This document shows positions 57,857 to 64,000 of a stretch of DNA of 64,000 nucleotides, in pieces. The DNA is from Punica granatum (Eukaryota > Streptophyta > Magnoliopsida > Myrtales > Lythraceae). Location: NCBI RefSeq assembly GCF_007655135.1, contig NC_045133.1, positions 20,433,845-20,497,844 on the forward strand, in the 5' to 3' direction. The number at the start of each line of letters is the position of its first letter. Position 1 is the stretch's first letter. Position numbers and translations under genes: made by a program. The notes under the pieces were generated by a model, which saw only the letters and a program-made list of their open reading frames with translations, was not told the DNA's origin and did not search any database.

Positions 57857-60551
57857 GGCACTCGTTTGGAAAGACAAAGGTAGATGTAGGCATTGGTGTA
57901 TAAAGATGAGAAGAGGGCATTTCTTGGCCATAGGTGTTGACATTACTAATATTTATTTGTGAGGTCTTCTAGTATATACTTATCTTCGGGAATCACGAAG
58001 TGTTCGGAACGAGGGATGGAGGGTGGGAGGGAGTAGCGGTTGTGGCGTGCGGAGAGATCTTTGCGTGCAACTTCTTGTCGGTATTTTTCCCGGCCCACTG
58101 CTGATTTATATTTACATTACATTGTGAGCTGTGACATTCCCCAGCAGCCTTTTCTCTGCTGGGGAATTTTTGCTGTGGAAAAATCTAATTTAATCCGTAC
58201 CTACAGAGATTCATTTACTAAATTGCTGTATATTCTTCCATGAACGTATATTTGCTGATTACATGGAACTCTTCTTGTCTATTCTTTCGTAACATTCTCT
58301 GTATGATACGATCGAATAATATGGGAGTATGATTCCATGACATTATGTCGTGGATTTTAATCCCTTCCCTACCGTTCCAGTCACTGCCATTTGGTGTCTG
58401 TTCCCGCTACTTCTTAGCTGCTGCAAGCAACATTCGTCGGTGTTGGTAAGAGCAGATATATGAAAGTCCGAATGCGATTCATCTGATGAATTACTTATAA
58501 GCATCCACGACGACATGTTTGGGGCAGATGCAGTGACATTGGAGGTTCGGAAGCCTCTTCTTATGCCACTTTTGAGTTCAGGGACCCCCAAAAAAAATAA
58601 AAAAATGTCCTTTTCTTTTGTTGCCGTTTTTATGTGGCAGAGAAACATACTGGATGAGGTGGTTTCCTTGGCCTTTTGTCAACGGAGAAAGGTTGGCCTT
58701 AAGCTTTTCATATACAGGGCAACGTCTCTGCCGTTAAAGGTGCAATGAGAAAGTGCCCTATGAACTAATTAGAATGCGTGCTTCTCGGATATCGGTACTG
58801 TGCATAAACCCCTATCTACCGTTGGATCGGGGAAGTCCCTCCTAGCAAGGAGGATTGCTCCCTTCCGATCCAGCGGCGGATGGGGTTAAGGCACGTTACA
58901 ACACCGGTGCCATAGAACTGTGCGAAAAATTTAGGATCTACTCATCGCCTGCTCATTCTCGTCCACCAGATTACACCTAAGTGATGTGCAGCTGTGTTTC
59001 TTCGGAGGATTTATGAAAATGGAAAAAGGGCATCAGTTTGAAATCAATTCTTTGGAGAATTAATTTGACCTCATTTCAGCTCGTCTCGATCCAAATAAGT
59101 TTAATTCAATTGTAAATGAATTATATTATTTGAATAGATTTAATTAAAATGAATTGAATACCGTTGTTTGGAGTACATATTAGAATGATTATTTATAAAT
59201 AAATTTGAGATCTAAAATTAAACTTGAAAGTACCTAGGGTTTGTATTATATCCCAAATCTATTCTACGGTGACTTTCCGTCAAAAATGGATTGAGAGGTC
59301 GACATGGCTTAGTTCAGGGGGTAACGGTTCTTACAGTGAATACTCTTTTAACCGAGCCATGTCAACTTCTCCATGCATTTTTTATGAAGCAAAAGTCACA
59401 ATCGGATAGATAAATACAAATATTGAACCGGATCGATTCACTTACATAAATCTCTTTCAATATAATTTTTTTATTATTATTTTACTGCAAAAATAAATCA
59501 AAAATTGGAAAATAGAAAAAAAAATTCCCGCCACGAACTTATTGGTCATTGACAAGAGGAGGGAATGGTACGGTGCAACGTGTCCAAGAACGTGGATTCG
59601 TACAACGACTTCACGCGCCGTTACCTTTTTGACAAAGGACAGCATCTCATTTAGATTGATTAAATTGACGGGGTTTAGCTATCGTTTGGTCCAACTGTCA
59701 CCGGCGGCAAGATCTCCGTCGATCAAACACGTGGAAGTGAAACCACCCTCTCATAACTAATGGAAAAAAAGATAACCCCCACAAAATGTTCTGCTTTACT
59801 GGCAAAAAGAGATTGGAGTTCGGGATTGATGTAGACCGATACCTCGATAAGGATCAAAACGACACTTGAACGAAAAAATAATTATTCTCAATCAATAAAG
59901 ACTCGATCAATACATACTCGATATGCAGTAGTTTCACTGCCAAGGGAGGAAAAAAGCAAGGAAAAAAAAAAGTCGTACACATAGTAAGTTGACGGGGGGC
60001 AATTGTCCCCTTAATTGTTGCATAAGTAAAATTGTCAAATTTTAAAATTTTGGCCCCTAGTAAATATAATTATGCCCCTGAAATATATTATTTGACTTTG
60101 TCCCTGGGATCTTCTTAGGAGTCCCAGTAAAATTAAAGAACTTTTAACGTGTCTCGACCTAATTGGAAAAATAAAAGTATCATTTGTATTTCATTTTTGA
60201 AATTCAAAATCAAGAAGAAGTAATTAATTGTCTTTTTTAGGATGGAATATTATCTCCTCCAGCTAGAAATTTTGATAGTTTAAGTATAATCTTTTTTAAT
60301 TATGTGAAAGGATTTGGAAATCGAATTTACATGATATTAAGATTTACTAAAACCCGATCTTTACATCAGGTAAGTTAAGGCCAAAAGGATTGGTCGTTAG
60401 GCAAGATACCATAAGAGGAGAAAGTCACAAGTAACTAAATTACCCTCCGAGAGCATTTATAAATGCTATTTTTTTTAATGAATTTCATTTTATGAATTTA
60501 TTTTCATTGTCTTATTTATTTATACGCTAAATATAGCTTTATAATATTACC
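57857..60551. other. GT17 3' region and intergenic DNA
   Basis: The 3' UTR probably covers 57857 to about 58260 (AT-rich, no obvious single polyadenylation signal). Beyond it lie unassigned sequence, an imperfect inverted repeat near 59303-59365 (GACATGGCTTAG / ACCGAGCCATGTC) and AT-rich DNA. No gene seen. Confidence 0.4.
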
Positions 60552-60556
60552 TTGAT

Positions 60557-61013
60557 TGTCAAGGATCTTTAGACCCAAGTTGGAAATATACAAAGGGAAT
60601 CCTAGATTAACAAAAGAGTTGAGACTCGCATCCTATCGGCTTAAATTTTTAAGATGCAATGGGCCCAACCCCTTGAAGGCCCGTTGAGTGTTTAACATGA
60701 TATCAGAGTTAGGTCAAAACCCCACGCCAATGTGCTAATTATGCAAAATTTCGCATCTACGCGCTTACGCTACGCATCACTCTACGCGCCACTGCGCTTA
60801 CTAGCATGCTGAGTTCGTGTCTCGTCCAGTCTCATCCTGGCTATGAATCCACGCTGCATGTGAGGGCTGGTGTCAAGAATTCTTAAATCCCACATTGAAA
60901 ATATACAAAGATAATCCTGGATTTATAAGAGGATTGAGACTCGCATCTTATCAACTTAAACTTTTATGATGCAAATAGGCCCAATTCTTTGTAGGCCTGT
61001 TGAATATTTGACA
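60557..61013 (+). mobile_element. Second TRIM element
   Basis: LTRs 60557-60697 and 60871-61013 both start TGTCAAG and end ACA, and share GTTGAGACTCGCATC / ATTGAGACTCGCATC, CAAATAGGCCCAA-like and AGGCC(C/T)GTTGA blocks. A diverged Met-tRNA binding site TGATATCAGAGTTAGG starts at 60698. The purine-rich TGAGGGCTGG precedes the right LTR. A perfect 5-bp target duplication, TTGAT, is at 60552-60556 and 61014-61018. The internal 173 bp has no gene and resembles that of the first TRIM (CTACGC-rich, start after the binding site). Confidence 0.9.
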
Positions 61014-61319
61014 TTGATTATAGTTAAATATATATATATATATATATATATATACCATTACAAAAGAAAGATGAAGAATAGCTTGTCCATCTTTCCTTCT
61101 CCCAAAAATGCCCTTATGAAAATTATTATGATTCATTGATGACAACTAAATTAAGGGAAGTTATAGGGTAATTTTGTGAATCACTATAATTAATAATTAC
61201 TAACTTCCCAACTTCTCTCTATACTATTTCTGGGTCTCTCTTCCTTTTTCTCTCTCTTTCATCTCTCTCTCTTTCCCTCTCTATTTTCTATCCCCACATA
61301 ATTTTTTTTATAATTTTAA

Positions 61320-64000
61320 TCTTTTTTTATGAGTAATACTAAATGTTATTGCAATTAGTAAGAAACATCACGGAACGTCATTGCAAGGATATCAAGGATA
61401 TCCCTCGAAGATAGTAAGAGCATTGTAGCCTAAACTAAAGCCAAGTTGACAAAGGTCATGCACCTAGTAATTTAACGCTCTAGGGACCCAACTGCAATTG
61501 ACGTTCTACTACTAATAAAGTGTCAGTTTCAATGCAAATTTTCGACCATCCTGCATTATGGGCTAAGGAAATGGCAAGAAGGATTGTAGCAACTTTTACT
61601 TGTAACGTTGATGTCACCTTGACGGGTGCACACCATGACTGGATGATGATTTGATAGTGGAGCCGAGCTACCCCTGATATATATGCTTTGTCTCCTCTCC
61701 AAGCTGCATCATAGTTGATTTTCCATCATCCAGGTCTCAAGTTCTGCGAGCAGTTCTTGGGGGCTGTAAAGTTCAATCATGGAGAGCGTCCAACATAATG
61801 GGGTAGTTCTCCGACATGCCAGGACATTGGAGATGGTTCCAAGCTTCGAGCTGGGGAGTTGTCGAGTTGTTAGAAGATTGTAGTTGTTAATGGTCTCTAT
61901 GGCTCAAATGCTCCGTAAAAGCTTTCCTAATGCGCTGCAACATTCGCTTGAGTTTAGTCCTAGTTCCTGTAAACAAACTTTCATTTCTTAAGTTCCATAA
62001 AGTGTAAAGAATAATAGCACCATAAGTTGAGAAAGACAAAGGATCTATATGGTTAATAAAAAGCATAGTAAGTGGCTGCACAATAAAATTTATAATATCA
62101 GACAAAGAGTTTGTAGGGAAATTATCTGAGATCAAGTTCCATGGTGTTTCCCTCCATGTCACTCGATAATAGATATAGCTATGAAATAGGTGGGTAAAAT
62201 TATCGGAACCAGATTGACAAAGGGGACATGATGTTCTACTTCGATCAAACCATGGGAGGCATTCACTCGCTACTCTCTACATGTGGATTTTCAATTTTTG
62301 GTGAATTTGTAGACTTCACATGCACTTCCATTTAACCATAGAATTTTGATTGAATCGAGATCTTTGATCCAGCAAATAAAAAGTTTTTGTGATCTCCTGA
62401 AGAGGTGGGAGTCCAAACAATATAATCATCTAAGTCTTCTAACAGATTTCTGATAAAAGGAATAATATACCTTTTCGGGTGGAAGAGCAGGCTCAATTAC
62501 CTATAGGGTGGCAAGTACCTACCTAGAGAGTATCACGACACCATTGCAGCCCATTCCAAATGTGCGATGAGCTGGTCATGGATCTTTGTTTAGGGATAGA
62601 AATTGTCGTACTTTGCTTTCATTGCCCTCATTAATAAGCTGTATTGTTTGAAGTTAAAGCCCAAGTTGTTTTGGAGAGCATGGCCTTATTAGAGTCTTCT
62701 GCTCTTCTAAAACCCAAGCCACCTGAGGCTTTCGGTTGGCAGAGGGTATTATAGCTTTTCGAGGTGTAGTAGGAACCTGATCCCTCGTTGCTTCCCCACC
62801 AGAATCGTCTATTGAGCTGGTCCATCTTATTTAGAGTGGTCTTTGGTAAATGGAACAGGGACATAATATATATTGGAGTACTACAAATGATCGAGTTAAT
62901 GAGGGTCGCTCTACCTGCCCATAAAAGGTTTTTTGATTTCCAGGCCTTTAACTTACATTTGATCTTGTCGATGAGAAACTGAAAGGATTCCTTTTTCCTT
63001 TTGCGAAGAAAGAGTAGATTGCCATGGTATTGAGTATCGGCCTTGAGCTTTTTAATTCCGAGCATGTTCTTGATGCTTTAACGCCTCAAGGCTTGGGTAT
63101 TTTTTGAGAAGACTGCCTCAGATTTGTCAAGATTAATTTGTTGGTCCAACCAGGAAGAAAACTTCTCCAAGATTTTTTTTGTAGGAATGATGTCAGAGTT
63201 TGTGACCCCTGAGAGGATGAGCAAATCATCGACAAACATGAGATGAGAGATGGTAGGTCCGCCATGACTAATTTGAACGCCTTTAATCACACCATTTGCC
63301 TCAACCTTGTAGAGTAATCTAGACAAGATTTCCATTGATATGATGAAGAGATAAAGGGAGATGGGGTCGCCTTGTTGAGGCTTCTTTTCCGGATGAAGTG
63401 CCCGTGGGGAGATCCATTGATGAGAATCAATAGTGAAGTAGTGGAAAAACATTGTTCGATCAAGGAAATAACTTTGGAATCAAACACGAAGTTTTTTTAT
63501 GGTGTGTTTGGTTTTTGAGTTGAGATTTTAACTCAACTTAACTTATTTTTGGGAATAAGAAAAGATAAAAAATAATTATTACAAATGTTGAAAAATATAT
63601 AGATGTGTAAGAATATATATATATATATGTATATATAGATGTAAAGTAGATAGGGTATTTATTATTAAAAAATTGATTATAAAAGTGGTTAGAAAAAATA
63701 TGAGTGAGAATAAAAAGACAAAACAGTAATAATTGTAATGTTGTATTTATAAAAGAATATAATTGAGTTGGGTAAAGTAAAATTTTAATCCTAAAACCAA
63801 ACAAGTCAAAAACTTGGATGATAAAACTCCATTCCAATTTATCAAAAGCTTTTATAAAATCGATTTTCATTCCAACCCAGCCCCTACGAGCCTTGTTGTT
63901 TTTCATGTATTGAAGTATTTCATGGGTAAGGATTCCGTTTTCATTTATCCATCTTCATTCAATAAAAGCTGTTTGATTTGGAGATACAATTCTATGAAGG
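61320..64000 (-). mobile_element. L1-type LINE, decayed, truncated by the window edge
   Basis: Minus-strand ORF2 remnants in order from the right edge: SPNQTAF; GWVGMKIDFIKAFDKLEWSF (RT motif with KAFDK); INGSPHG; QQGDPISLYLFIISMEIL; LMFVDDLLIL (catalytic DD); KCKLKAWKSKNLLWAGRATL; RFWWGS; GGLGFRRAED; a zinc-knuckle piece with CPLCQSGSDNFTHLF; LYTLWNLRNESLF; and an RNase H-like ICIETDTLLVV near 61530. Stops and frameshifts (for instance a TGA after TAFIE, a shift near 63375) show it is dead. An A-run read on this strand near 61322 suggests the 3' tail. The endonuclease part lies beyond 64000. Confidence 0.88.
63500..63808. mobile_element. PIF/Harbinger-like MITE inside the LINE
   Basis: Ends GGTGTGTTTGGTTTTTGAGT and the complement of ACTTGTTTGGTTTTAGGATT. 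It splits the LINE reverse transcriptase between EWSFIIQVF (right) and FDSKVISLIEQCFS (left). The flanking duplication is not clear. Confidence 0.75.

Noticed and set aside
1..64000. CRISPR array, bacterial operon or phage-type defence system
   Set aside because: No regularly spaced repeats with unique spacers, no operon-like gene packing. Gene structure is eukaryotic throughout.

Overview
This window looks like nuclear DNA of a eudicot plant. It has intron-bearing genes with GT-AG splice sites, AT-rich intergenic DNA, plant-type pectin methylesterases and a dense layer of plant transposons (TRIM, CACTA, hAT, Mutator-like foldbacks, PIF/Harbinger-like MITEs, Helitron-like elements, tRNA-derived SINEs, an L1-type LINE). 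I cannot name the species. Exon structures below were assembled by eye from splice signals, reading frame and comparison among the copies in the window.

Layout. (1) 1-15.5 kb: a minus-strand cluster of secreted pectin methylesterase (PME) loci. One is a five-exon pseudogene (124-2102) with a TRIM in an intron, one is a two-exon relic (6860-7330), and one is a nearly complete gene with a damaged exon 3 to 4 junction (13992-15487). Between them lie a CACTA element (4025-5380), a hAT element (8226-9463), a SINE with a 17-bp target duplication (11095-11223) and a Helitron-like element (11489-13831). (2) 16-24.8 kb: a 936-bp foldback element, SINE-like remnants, a CT-rich stretch with a perfect 212-bp tandem duplication, and decayed repeats. 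(3) 24.9-35.3 kb: a recent tandem duplication of about 5.2 kb. Each unit carries one apparently complete PME gene (26927-28447 and 31753-33273). The duplication broke inside the last intron of the neighbouring TruB gene, so the left unit holds an orphan copy of that gene's last exon. (4) 34982-38950: a complete nine-exon TruB-type tRNA pseudouridine synthase gene (509 aa) with a long N-terminal extension. (5) 39-55.5 kb: gene-poor DNA with an LTR-retrotransposon remnant joined to a fragment of a PRP6/STA1 splicing-factor gene, more foldbacks and MITEs, several Helitron-like ends and a SINE. (6) 55.7-57.9 kb: a complete two-exon glycosyltransferase family 17 gene (388 aa) behind a (GA)n-rich leader. 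(7) 60.5-64 kb: a second TRIM, and a decayed L1-type LINE whose reverse transcriptase is split by a MITE and which runs off the right edge.

How it fits together. The PME copies would act on pectin in the cell wall, TruB on RNA (possibly in an organelle), and GT17 in the Golgi on N-glycans; nothing suggests a shared pathway. The main story is genome dynamics: a PME family that expands by tandem duplication and decays by stops, frameshifts and transposon hits. I see no CRISPR array, operon or bacterial-type system, and no clearly new biological system. The most unusual items are the microhomology-bounded duplication, the substitutions at catalytic-site positions shared by the intact PMEs, and the captured PRP6 fragment.
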